From: Phoronis australis
Lineage: Eukaryota > Phoronida > Phoronidae
Length of the DNA stretch: 64,000 bases
Direction: 5' to 3'
Assembly (NCBI GenBank): GCA_002633005.1
Contig: NMRA01000033.1
Span: 1,481,352 to 1,545,351, forward strand
The notes beneath the pieces were generated by a model, which saw nothing but the letters and a program-made list of their open reading frames with translations, did not search any database and was not told the origin of the DNA. A program made the position numbers and the translations under genes. This document shows positions 15,084 through 27,407 of the stretch, one piece after another. Every line of letters starts with the position of its first letter. Within the stretch, counting starts at the first letter, position 1.

Positions 15084-16865
15084 CGTTCTGGTGGAAATGG
15101 CAAGCTCAGCTTAATATAGGAGTTGTTACAAAGTACAGTAGAAGCTCAGTTAAGGGAACATGTCAGACATGTGGAACTTCATATTGTCAATTTCTCGACC
15201 ATATGGCAGCATTTGGTAAAATGTTGATCATTTGAAGCAAGTAGGGAGCATTTGAAAAACAGAAAGATAACATTTTTATCAATTATTTTTGTTCCGAATT
15301 GAAGAAATTTTTACCGACTCTTTCCCGGCAGTGGAATAACTGAAGAAGCATTCCTCGTTCACTAATAGCTTGATATAAGCCAACTTAAGAAATGCTTTTG
15401 CTAGTTCATCTAGGTCTGAAGTTTAGAAACTGAACTAAAACACACGAATTTTGACATGAAACAATCATTTACAAGAAGACAACTTAAATGAATTCCCAAG
15501 GGAGGTACTCGGTTATCTTTTGCTGGGATGCAAATAAGCATAGCCACGCATTTAAAGAGAGGAGTGGAAAAGAGAGGCCCATTTTGTAACTGTCACATAA
15601 ATAGCCATTCTTTCAAAGAGTTTGTTCTGAAGGCTACATTCCACAAAACTAATAATACTTTCACACGCATTCCAGGACAGCTGTCTGTCTGAAACCCTAC
15701 AAGAAGAGATGCCATGTTGTCAAAATGAGCACTCTTAGCGTTTCGTAATCAAGTCGGATAATACGAAAAAGTATACTGAAGATTTTTGTTAATAGAAAAG
15801 GAACTTATTGTAGAGTTTCAAACTCTGTCTGAAGTGAACCATTTTGTAAGGTATTAAACCAAAAATGCATCACTTTGCAAGGAATGTTGTTGAAAACAGC
15901 ACCTGTTCATTGCCCATCTGATGAAAACGTTCCGTATACCTCTTCTATGGGAGTACCACCCAGATAAGTTCAATTAGCAAGAAAGAACACCACCACAACT
16001 CCAGAATGAGGTGGGCCGACTAGCAAATTGCATGCCATAAGACTGTGAGCTACCAATAGGTGGTGCCAACCCCTACATTGAAGTGAAGGGTGCGGCTGTG
16101 GAGATCTGTGGCCAGTAGCATGAAGCAGTCTCAAACGAGTTCCCAATCGGTACCGCCCTGTTGTTTTGCAGGATCGTTTCAGTCTATGGCCATTTATTCT
16201 CGTGCGTAACGGGTTACAAGTCTCCCAAAATACCAATCATGAGGACATTTCACACACAATACCCGCATCTACCGGAGATAACAATCGAATGTCAAGCTAC
16301 CCATGACGAAAACCAACCTGAAAGGGCGAGGTTGATAGACCAATTAGGCCTAGGGATAGGGTAGGGCCCAGGCCGGAGTGTGGCACTGGCACTAGACAGT
16401 GAGTACGAATGGCAAGAGGGATAGTGCCCATCACTGAACAGCTGACATTTTACGCAACGATTACCTGGTTTGAAAAATCAGAGACAACTAGTACCTCACT
16501 TTGGCTTGATTTGAACGAGGCCACGATCAAAACAAAACAGATGAACACGACTCGCCAAGAATGCTGTTTACCTTTGACTCACCACTTCCTTGTTTGATTG
16601 ATGAGATGGAGAGATTATTAAATTGATAAACAATAACGACCTACTTGAGGTTTTATTACGTGAAGAAATCAAAAAGACTAAACATATCAATTAAATATTT
16701 TTTCAAAATATAAATTTTGCAAGCACAAGGTAGTTTTTGAATGAAATATCATTTTAAAATTATTTTAATTTTATAAAATTAGCAAACTCCAATATCTGCT
16801 CAGTTAACCTAAATAGGAACGTCACTACTTTTCGCGTATAATGACGTCACGAAAGAGTAGAAAAC
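15084..16865. promoter_or_regulatory. MORN4/LCOR divergent promoter region
   Basis: 1.8 kb between head-to-head start codons. A perfect CRE lies 17 bp upstream of the LCOR ATG. The open frames inside (for example 15970-16236 and 16161-16364) have no recognisable product. No TATA box clearly placed for either gene. Confidence 0.45.
16842..16849. promoter_or_regulatory. CRE/ATF palindrome TGACGTCA
   Basis: Perfect 8-bp CREB/ATF consensus 17 bp before the LCOR start codon, within or near the presumed 5' UTR. Functional use is inferred. Confidence 0.45.
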
Positions 16866-16959
16866 ATGGTTGATTGCGGCAACTCAAGTTGTGCCCAAGA
16901 AAGGCGGGCATTTAAGCGTGAGTTGTTGTCGTGGAGTAAGAAAATTCCCATGGCGATGG
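16866..16959 (+). CDS. LCOR: LCOR exon 1
   Basis: ATG in a good context (AAAACATGG), 31 codons plus one base, MVDCGNSSCAQERRAFKREL onward. Donor GTAAGT. Found by family match; too short for an ORF search. Confidence 0.85.
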
Positions 16960-19900
16960 GTAAGTGTTTCAGGATGACTTATCAAAGCTTTTCCAAAAAA
17001 TCTGAATCGATATTAGTCCAGTAATTGCAAGGAATTTAGGTACCGTTATTGTCAAATTTCGGTTCCGATTTTCGCTATTGTGTCCAAGTGCCTGCCCCCC
17101 GCCGAATTAATTAAGCTTCGTGAAAAACACAAAATAATGTATTTTCATGATGTCTGAGTAATTTTTGAAAGCATTATGGCAATGCTAACTCAAGTCTCCT
17201 ATTTTGACTGTTATCACGTTTTGTATTTGAAGTATTTACCTGGCGTTTTTGGCTTGCCAAAATTTCTAATTATCGACCTAGGCTTTGTGTGCGTGCAGCA
17301 ATCAGTCGACATTCTTGGGAACATATTGAATTTATAATGAGGTGTTTGTGCCGTTTCGACTTCTGTGGCTTGGCATGTTTCTGGAAAAATAACACTGTCT
17401 TCCACTTAGTTTGCTCTTTTTAAACTTGAAATTAACTGTCACATTTTACTTTTGAATTCAAAATTCTTCAGACTGAGAAAGATTGTAAGTCAATCCAATT
17501 TAACCTCACCTTGTTTTTTGTCATTGACACGTGACTTGATGTGAGGATGTGAAACTGTCTCTCAGGTTGATTTAGAAATTCTATTTTAAAAAGGAAAAAT
17601 TCCTTTGACCTCGTTTTCAACTTCATGTAAACAACACATTTTTGTGTCATTTATGTTTCTTAGCATTATCAATGGGTTTTTCCTCAGTATGTATTTTTGT
17701 GAAGATATAGATGTACAATTTTGCATTTTTTCTGCAAAATTCACTTAATTCAGGATTTTTCATTTTGTTAAGAATTAATAGTTAAATGTTGGGAAGAATG
17801 AATCTTGGGTTTTTATTGCATGCTGGTATGTTAATTGTTACAAAAATTTAATTGTTTTCGTATAATTACTGAATTGGTAATGTCTTCATTGCATCATATA
17901 TGTATTGTCTGAATTCTTAAATGCTATTGTTTTATATGCTACTAAGAACTTCATCCGTATTCAGAATTCAGACGGATCCAGAGGGTCTTTGGCTGGATTC
18001 AGATTTCCACATCACTTGCTTGAAAGAATCCAGGGTGCCTGGTGCACTGTCTGAAACTCTGACCAAGACATGGGATCCGCATCTGGTCAATGACCACCAA
18101 ATTGTACCTGAGACTCGACACCAAAATTGACGAAGCGAGTACCTTGCCTCAAGTCTAGAGTTAAAGGCAGCAATAAACATTCGATCAAAGAAGTGAAATT
18201 TTGGTACTGTTTACCAAAGGCTATGAAAACTTGGTCGAAACGTGTTCTTACATGGATGAGAAATGATTTCTGGGCTACGAAGAACTAAGACTGTGTTATT
18301 CCTCAAGACCATGTGCAGCGCATAAAATGACATGCCGTAATAAGCCAACTTGTCGAGCTGGGTCTCGAGCATTATCACCGAACTGTCATTTTTTTCCAAT
18401 CCCTGGAATCACTTCCAGTTTGGCCAAAGTGCCGTCCACACAGACACTTATCTTAGAACAAGTTACTCCTGGAACGAGATGTCGCTAGGTTTGAGTGCTG
18501 TCTGGTTGCTATTTAAAGTAGTGCAACTTACACCTCCTGTGACAACTTACTCCACATTATCGAGGTGGGGTAACTTGTTCAAGGGTAACTTGCACCACTT
18601 TAATCGCTGCGTGGCCGCAAAAGTGGGGTGGGGCGGAAGTAATTATCAGCTCCGGTTGTATACAAACAGGCTTTTTTTGCCCGCCATATTCGCATTAGAT
18701 GTTCATTTTGAAGCACAGAGCGACAACTTCCACCTTACCCTAGTTATTGGATATGTGTTTGTGGACGCTCCACTTAAAAGTGGGTTAAGTTGCACTAGGG
18801 TAAGTTGCTCTAAGGTAGGCTGTATGGGGACAGGACTTGAGGAACACTTTAAGACCAGTTCCATTATAGTAATATTGGTTTTGGTGGTTGAAGCGGGTTT
18901 ATTATAAACTGGTAATGTTGGTGGTCATGGGCTCTTGCAGTGGATGTTGAACGTTCAAGCCACCCTGAACATTTTGCAAAAGTAATGGCCACCAATGATC
19001 CTTTGTATGTTACTTCAAAGGTTATTTATTTTCAGAAATGTCCGCAGATTGCATTTGAACGGTTCAAATCAGATGAGCTGTGCATGGCCAAGTTTTTTTT
19101 TTTGTCAGCAGATTTAATTTGCATATCTTATTTTACAGGTTTAGAAGCCATTGCCGAACAGTTAGGTGGTAAAGAAAAAATTAAAATATTATTTAAGCCA
19201 TTCAATGGTAAGTCATTAAGTGGATTTACTTCAGTTCATGCATTATAAAATTGGCAAAGTTTTGCTTAAGTTGCAAAAATTGTGAAGAAATTAGCAATGA
19301 ATTAATTGTTAATTGGTCGAGCAGTTCTTGCTTTCAAACTCTGCTCGTTTTTTTGACTGAAGGTTATTTCATTTTTTAACTTCTGCTTTGTGTACATTTA
19401 TGATGATTGATAACCCGATTTTCTTAATTTGACCCAATTTAATGCTAGATTAAGTTGCCCCTATTATTTTGACGGTTTTCTTATCTTTTGAAGTCTTGAG
19501 TTTTTGTAACCAAAGAGCGAAATGTCTCTGTATGGTAACCTCATGAAAATACAAATTTTCCTTGTGGGGGATATTGGGTTTTTAAGTGAGTGCATTCACA
19601 AGGTATAATGTCTTCTGGACTGGATGTAAATATGTCAGGTTTATGCTAATTAGATGCACGCAGAAGGCGTGTTGCGTAAGTTATTGGAATTTTGATTTGA
19701 TATAGTTTAAAGCACTCTCTTTAAAAAGCCAGTTGAATTGATCAATATCTTATAACCACTGAAGTGACAGTAATCTCAAGTTTAAGGTCTGTTTTTTGTG
19801 CTGTGTTCATCATAAAATTGATTAATTGTTTAAAATTGGTTTAAATTGAATTAAGTGTTACTGTACTTTTCAGAGTTCTGTCCAGGTTAGAGAGGAAGGC

Positions 19901-22900
19901 AATCGTTTTTAGTGTCATTTTTGGTTATAGTACGATTTCTGATTAGCTAAGATAAAATGTTCAAGTTAATTAAATTCTACCGGCTTCTGATCAATTATGC
20001 ATGCATCAGTCTATGTTAGGTTGGTGGCCCAAATCATTCCGTGCCAACTTTGTTTATTCAATGTTTTGCTGTGGACGTCTGTTGATTATTTTTAAAAAAT
20101 TGACGTAATTATATGCTTCGACAACTATTCTTGGACAATCCTATATAAAACAAGAACTTAGGTAAGTTGGAATTAGCCGATATGCACTGGGAAATGACTG
20201 CAGCCACAAATAACTAATCACGTACGTGGTGAAACTGTTCACATGCACAGGTGACACCTACTTCATAGCTTTGAGTCACCAGAGTGGCTTCAGCTCGCAA
20301 GTACTTTGCATATCAGAAATATCCTTGCTGGTGGGAATGGAGCAGAGAAGGGAAATATCAATGATATCGCATCCTTCTTCAAAACATTTTTGGCAGGTTC
20401 CTTCATGATCTCTGTGCACATGTGCCTTTTGTATTCCACCAGTAAAAAGTGTTTGCTGCAGACATCGCGTTAGTTGTACACCTCTTTAGATGTGGCATGA
20501 ACAGGCATTGCTGCATTCTTGAGACAAACAATACAACTCCGATGGATCTTGTCGTCCAATGAAAATTTGTGAAATGGAACGCTTATATTCTTCAAGAGTT
20601 CGTGATGCTTGCATCCCAGCATGCAACAACTTCTTGTCATGTGACTGACCGAGAGGCAAAAAATGGGTCTAACATGTGATATGAAGCTGAGTTACATAAT
20701 GACGTGTATGATGTCAATCACAGTCTGAAATAAAAAAAATAAATTTTGAGTCTAATACTGGAATAAAAACTTACAAAAATTAGCGACATTGCGTCCGCAT
20801 CAGTGTTAGACTCAAACTATTTGTTTTCTCAACTGGATGTCTCAAAATTTTCATGCATATAGCAGTCTGAAATACATATAAGTACAGCTGGCGGAGAATG
20901 TTTCCAGCAGTGAACATCAAAGAGTAATGCATACATAATTAATTAGAACTTGGGGGGTCTATTATCTAAGAAAACCGTAATTTAACCAAAAATGTTACTC
21001 TAAGCAGTTGCCTTCCAGTTTACAGATACTCAAATGTGTGATGTCGAGCGTGAATGCTAAAGTACAAAACTTTTGAAAAGTTGATGTGGGTGTTTACTTC
21101 CGATACAGGTTGACACCCAAGACGTTGCATTTATGTCAGTCACATCATGTGTGGATTCCATGTGTTATTGAAGAAAATTTACCTTAATTCTTCACGTATT
21201 TTGCACATCGGTGCAATAGACAAGTGGAATTCATTTGGACAAAATTTTAAACAAAAATAAATGAATAGCTGAGGCTGAAATACTCGGTGATAATCGATTT
21301 TCACATATCGGTTTTTGTAATTTTTTTATTCACTCAACGTCGGCAAGTTGTTTCATTTCCTTCATTCTATGATTCTTGTTTCCCAGACCTCGAAAGTGAA
21401 GATCCTATCGATTGGAAGCCTGACCAAGAGTGCTTCTACTGTCATTCCAGATCAAAGTTTATACTGGTAAATATCTGTTGTGTGAACTGAGTGTTTGTAG
21501 GCAGCACCCTTCTTACGACTTGCGTGCCTCTGTTGAGTCATCTTAACACAGAAAGCCATTTTTACTTTGCTTTTGATTTTTTATTGTTTGAAAACTGCAG
21601 AAATGAGAGAGCTTTTACTTTGACAAACGTTATTGATCAAAAACTAAAAACCTTCAAATATGTCAGCAAACATTTTTTCTGTGGTGTCTCAAGAATGTGT
21701 TATTTCAGTGTAAACTTGCAGATTTTTGGGCCTCGAAAGATGAAACACAGTCTCACTTTAACATGAGTTTCAAGTTAGTAGAAAGAATTTTGTTGTAAAT
21801 AAGACAATTTACATCTTGTTGTTTTTCACGATTGCATCAAGTATGTGATCGAGCTTGTAGATGATGTTTTATGTCCAAACCTTGTTTTTTTTCATTTTGG
21901 AAGTGCGGATTTTTGGCTCTCGAAAACCCACAATCTCACTTTAAGTAAGTGATGTGGGAATTAAACTAATTTTAGAAACAAAATCAAGTACTATAAATAT
22001 ATGTAAGAATTTTGTGAATCTCATTCATACTGGATATCACCAAAGACAAAGACCAGTGTTTATGAGACAGAAAGTAAATTCTACAATGGATTGCTTCTGT
22101 GTTGCAGTACTCTGGTGACTTTTTCGGAAAGTGTGCAATATTGCTGTGACCTATAGCCCTAAGCAGCGCCGTCTTTGAAAACCATTGTTGCAGTTCGTGT
22201 TCGTGTGACACACTTTGTTTTGGTTCTGCCTAACGATTAGTTAAAGGTTTCCTAATTACATGCGATAACACTGAATGGAGTCTTTTGATTGGCTCAACGG
22301 AAGGATTCACTGCCTCGAACTTGATTTAGATTTGTTTTGTGGCTGGAAATGATTTAACGTGCACTGCAATAGATCTTTAACTTGAAGAGAAAGCATTTGT
22401 CACCCTGAAAATAATTTACCTTATTGTCGTGGTCAGTTTATTAACGTGGTTAGTTTATTAACGCATTGACCAATGTTAGAGTGTGTAGTCTGTGGTTCAT
22501 TTACTTTCATCAAAATTTGTTGTGCAGATTGCTAGTTTTCCAAGAAAATGATATCGACCTAATTTCTTAAGTACTGACCGTGCATGGATTCAGAACAAAA
22601 CATCTCTCGATATGGGTCACTGCTTTGATCAGCGATCATTGTTGAGAGTGACCTTGTTTGACTTGCATTTACACCAGCCAATGGCAAGGTTGAAAACTCA
22701 TTATACATATATCTATCAATTTTCACCAAATGCTCATCGAGCGTGGTCATCCCCCATGTTTGAATTGTAACCACCATGTTCATATTTTATTGTTTATGCT
22801 TGGGTAGTAAAATACAATACTTATATTTAATAGAGGTTTCAATGCTGACTTGTAATAATTTACACTTTGTTGTCAAGTTTAGGCTTTTGTGAAACGCTCA

Positions 22901-25900
22901 TCCATTTAAGCCACCTGCGGTATCATCTTCCAAAACTGTTTTCGTCTGGAATATGGTTTAGATTTATACAAGGACTCAAGTTCATCATGAAAATAGTTCC
23001 TGGTTATGTTATGGACTGAATTGATTTCATTGGTCGTTTCTGCAGCTAGATTCACCTTTGCAAGCTTTTCTTTCTAGTTTGAAGAAGAGACATGTTGACA
23101 AAAACATTTCTGATAAAGATGCGTAGTAACTACAGCTGCTAAAATCTATATAAGTTTCGGTTGCTTGGTTCTCGACAAAGTTTAACTTAGGCCTTTAGGC
23201 TGTTCTAGAGTCTGTTTTGTTGATTGAGGATTTCTTAGCCAAGTTAAACTCTAGCTTAGAGCCAGATCCTGAGGATGCTCAAAGGTGATAAAAACACCCC
23301 TCCAATAAAGAAAATCTTTAATTAAGCCGAGTCCTAGGATACATGGTCACCTAGTGTCGGAAGCGATATTTGAGCTCCCCATTTTGAAATCATGGATCCG
23401 CCTGTAGATCCAATCTCCAAACAAATTGTGGATATGAAATGTGCTTATGTATTCTTGTTCTGTTGACTGTATTAAATGATGTTACAGGCAATTAAATCTG
23501 TCGTTATAAATACCCAATTAAATTTTGTTATATATCTTTTCAAAATTTGATACCACTTGTCATCTGTCAGGTTTTGATTACCCTTAGAAAATGGTAGACT
23601 TGGAAAAAACTACATGTATTCTGGTATTTGCATTTCATAAATAATTCTGTATCGGTCATTATCATTGACTTTCTGCTCAACATGATTTTTAATATCTGGG
23701 ATGGGCTTCAGACTCATCTGTGTCAAAGCAGTCTGAAGATTTTAAATTTTTTTGCGTATTTGGAAGAATTTTTTCAAGTGAAAAATAATGTTTTGAAGCT
23801 ATTTTGTAAATTTTAACCCTTTTGTGTATTTGCTTTATTGTGCCTCCACCTATGCCTGTGTGATTTTATTTAGTTTGAAAAACTTTTGATACCACGTTGG
23901 CAGTCGACTGCAGTGCCCTCTAGCAGGTTGTATCAAAGGATGCCAGGTGTCCCTTAGATGACTGCCTGTCATTGGTACCTGCGAAGCTTATTAGCACAGC
24001 ATCACCCAAACAACTTTTTATGAACAGTTACTAGTTTATTTTTGGAAATTTGGGAAAGGACACGTTGCGGGCGATTGCCTGATCAATACAGTTGGAAAGG
24101 ACTTTAAAAAATCTTTTAGCTTTGAACCAAAGATAGCACTTGGTGCTGCAAGTTGAAAAGCCAAGCTGTCCGTCCTTGCACTGTTTAGCCCAAACTCAGA
24201 GTTCTTCCTTTTCGTATACCTGACTTCATTGCATGGTCGTTCTTTCCTCTTGTGTAATTCCATGAAAGACGCAAAACATCGTTGCTGTTACATGCCCACT
24301 TTTGGTAAGAGTATGAACAGGATCAACTGCTTGTGGTTTCTGACTTGGAAGTCATGTGGGACCTTTTCAACAAGTCTGTGCATTCCATCGAATATCCGCA
24401 AAACGAGAATTTTACTCAAGAAAAGTATGTTGCGGAAAGCCCGTAGAATTGGTTTGTCACTTTATACCAGTCTGTCGTTGATTGGGTCACAAGACCCTGT
24501 TTTTTTTAGTAAAATTTAGCAAAAAAATAAGGGTTCAATCCTGGTATTGTACAGCACAACCAAATTTTGTTTCTTACAGGTGTTTACGGTTAAGTCTCAA
24601 AAATGCAGTTTTTCATTATTATTTCATTTTTGGTTAAATGCTTAATGATTCTTTTCGTAAAAAACATAAATGTCCTAGTTTTGACAGCCCTCAATAAAAG
24701 AATCAATTTAAAAATCCATCATTTTTGAGTACAGTGTCTAAACGGTAGTATCTGAAAGTTTCATACGAACCCAATTCGCCATTTATGAGATATGTTGTTC
24801 CAAATTTAGCCAAATTTGGATTTTTTTTGGTCTTACTTAAACTTAACCCTCGAAGCTAAGTAGGTGTTTGCCTAGTTTTTTTATCTGCATCTTCAATTTT
24901 GCTGTATCTTCAATATTGAACGTTATTGATTTTAACACATATTTGCTTCATAAATATGGTGTCCATATTCTCTATATTTAGCATTCACAGATCACCTTTT
25001 TCCTGAATAGACAGCTTTGTGGTTGTCATGTTGGTTGTAACTGAAAGCCTGGAGGATAGATGGACTATATATGTCCTTGAGCTTATAACCCCTGAATCAG
25101 TTAATCAAATTGTGCTGGAGCAGCTGAAAATCCAACTGATCACTTGATATTAAAAAAACGGAAGAATTTATAAATGTGTATTTCATTGATGGGTTCATTT
25201 CTACTTGGATCTTTTGATATTTAATTGATATTTAATTCTCACTAATCACTGAACCTAGTAACATTTGTTCTGTGTGTATCTGACATGCTGTCTTTCAGCC
25301 AATGAGCTTCAAGATGGTGGCTGCGCAGTCGTGAAATACTTGAATCATTAACTTACTTAGGAACTTTAATATTCTCCTAAAAATCAAAACATTTGGCACT
25401 GAAACACATGTCCCAATGCAATAGTCAGTCTTGCCAGCTTTGTATCCATGTCTGTAAAGGATATTTACAGATGAACAATGTGAACGGTTTAAATGTCCTC
25501 TTTTTATCCTGGTCTAGACAACATTCACTGGATATGTGCTATGAAAGTGTTAATATTAGGCACAAGTGTATGGAAAAGAAGGACACGAGTCTTGTATGAA
25601 GCGTTTATAAGTCAGAAAAACTATTTATTGCAGTTCAGTTGTGTAGGGAAATATTCAATATTTTTTTCCTTTGGGCTTTCTCCGAGATAAGTCTGTGGGC
25701 AAAGTGGTAGCTTTTGTACCCGCAGAGTTTCCATTGTCTACGGGTGTCTATGGTGAATAAAGCTGTCACTTGGTTATGGTACTATTAGCTATGCAACGAG
25801 TAGCCGCTGTCTTAACTCTGTGGTGTTCGCGGAAGTTCATGGATTGGAGTGGTTATTTTGTTTTCAAACCTGGTATTCTTGAGGTACACAACGTTATTAG

Positions 25901-26868
25901 GAATCCCACTAAACTTTTCCACAAAGGTTTCCCTCTAACTGACTTAATTTAGAAAGAATTGTTAGATTTCCACCTGTAATATTAACACATTCAAGATTTA
26001 TCAAAGGAAAGGTTTATGACCCTTTAAACTGGTTCACAACCTCACTCATGTTGTTCAGATAGTATTATTTTTTCTTTGGCGCTGTTCTGGTGAATAATTT
26101 TTTCTTCGTTTGGACTGGTAGGTGTGTATCGATGGTGTTTTTTTCTTCGTTTCGACTCATAATGTTTTTGTAAGTCAGTTTCATTATCTTTGGATTTGGG
26201 TTGTTTTTGTCAATATTAAAATATTATTTATTTTTGTACAAGTGAAATCTCACATTTAATCTGTTGAGGTTATGTCATACATCTGTTCAGATAATGTTTA
26301 ATGAACAATGCTTCTCCCCTTTGTTTGAATTGTGGACTAGTAATGTCCCTTTGTAATGTGTGGCGTGTGCCTATCATTTTGTGATAAGCTGCAACTTACA
26401 AGGTCAAATGATGCTTAAATTTTATGTGCAATTGATGCTTTGGTTGAGCCTTGACACGTGGTTTTTTGTTAAATTTAGAAACCTGTGACTAGCTGGCATA
26501 ATGAGGAAGGCATTTGCTGTGTGAAGCTGGGGTGCTTCAGTTGGGCTGTTCCAGCTAACTGTTATCACCCCCATCATCTCATAAGGCTTGTTATCACAAA
26601 GGTCATCAGGTCTCTTTGTCTGGGAACTTCCCAAAATGCCCCACTTGTGAAATGTCACTTCTTTGTTCTGCTGTGGTCCTGTAATGTGAATGCAGAAGGT
26701 GACATTACAAATCATTTTTCACCCAGATTGGCGTGGTGTCAAATGTTACACAAAATTATTTAATGCCCAGTGTAAATTTACTGTTCATTTTTGTTTGGAC
26801 AAAATAAAGTGCTGACTGGTTAGCTCATCATAGCAATGATTTTTATCATTTCCACTTAGTATAATTGG

Positions 26869-26941
<73 letters not shown>

Positions 26942-27355
26942 ATTGCTGCTATTATCATATATGCTTAACCGATATTGTTGGTTTTGTATACTTGCCCTCA
27001 AACATTAAGTCTCAGAACATTTTGCTATTGAATTTAAGATGACCAAATTAAAGACAGTAAAATTATCAACTTAATGAGACCAGTTTTATTTCGAAATGAT
27101 GAATACCATGAAACTTTAATTTCTAGGGTGGCTTATTTTTTACATTTCGGTAAGGGTTGACAAAACAAAAGTTGTTAAAGGCATTCTAAAAAGGGTGATG
27201 TGCGACTGATTATCTGAATGATAATACTACGGATGAGTGGTTGATATGGTCAGCATCCAAAACTAGTGCACAGATGGAGAAGACTGAATGATTTATTTTG
27301 AATTTGCCTCGAGCAACTCTGAGAATGTTGTCATGAGCACTTCAAATGCACAGAA

Positions 27356-27407
<52 letters not shown>

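Larger units (their letters stand above)
16960..19138 (+). other. LCOR intron 1
   Basis: Contains a family C repeat (about 18210-18400) directly followed by family B element copy 1 (18431-18833). The 185-codon frame 18350-18907 lies across these repeats and is not taken as a gene. Confidence 0.6.

Noticed and set aside
17960-18130. CAGACGGATCCAGAGGG and related short inverted words as a regulatory hairpin
   Set aside because: Matches are short and irregular; not convincing above chance.
18350-18907. 185-codon + strand open frame
   Set aside because: It runs across the family C and family B repeats; no protein similarity, and the related copy at 29567 does not keep the frame open.
24036-24519. 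Overlapping 75- and 96-codon frames (minus and plus) as transposase pieces
   Set aside because: Slightly protein-like but no motif of any transposase could be identified.
26868-26950. CRISPR-like array or coding repeat
   Set aside because: Simple trinucleotide tract with a 21-bp superperiod; no spacers and eukaryotic context.
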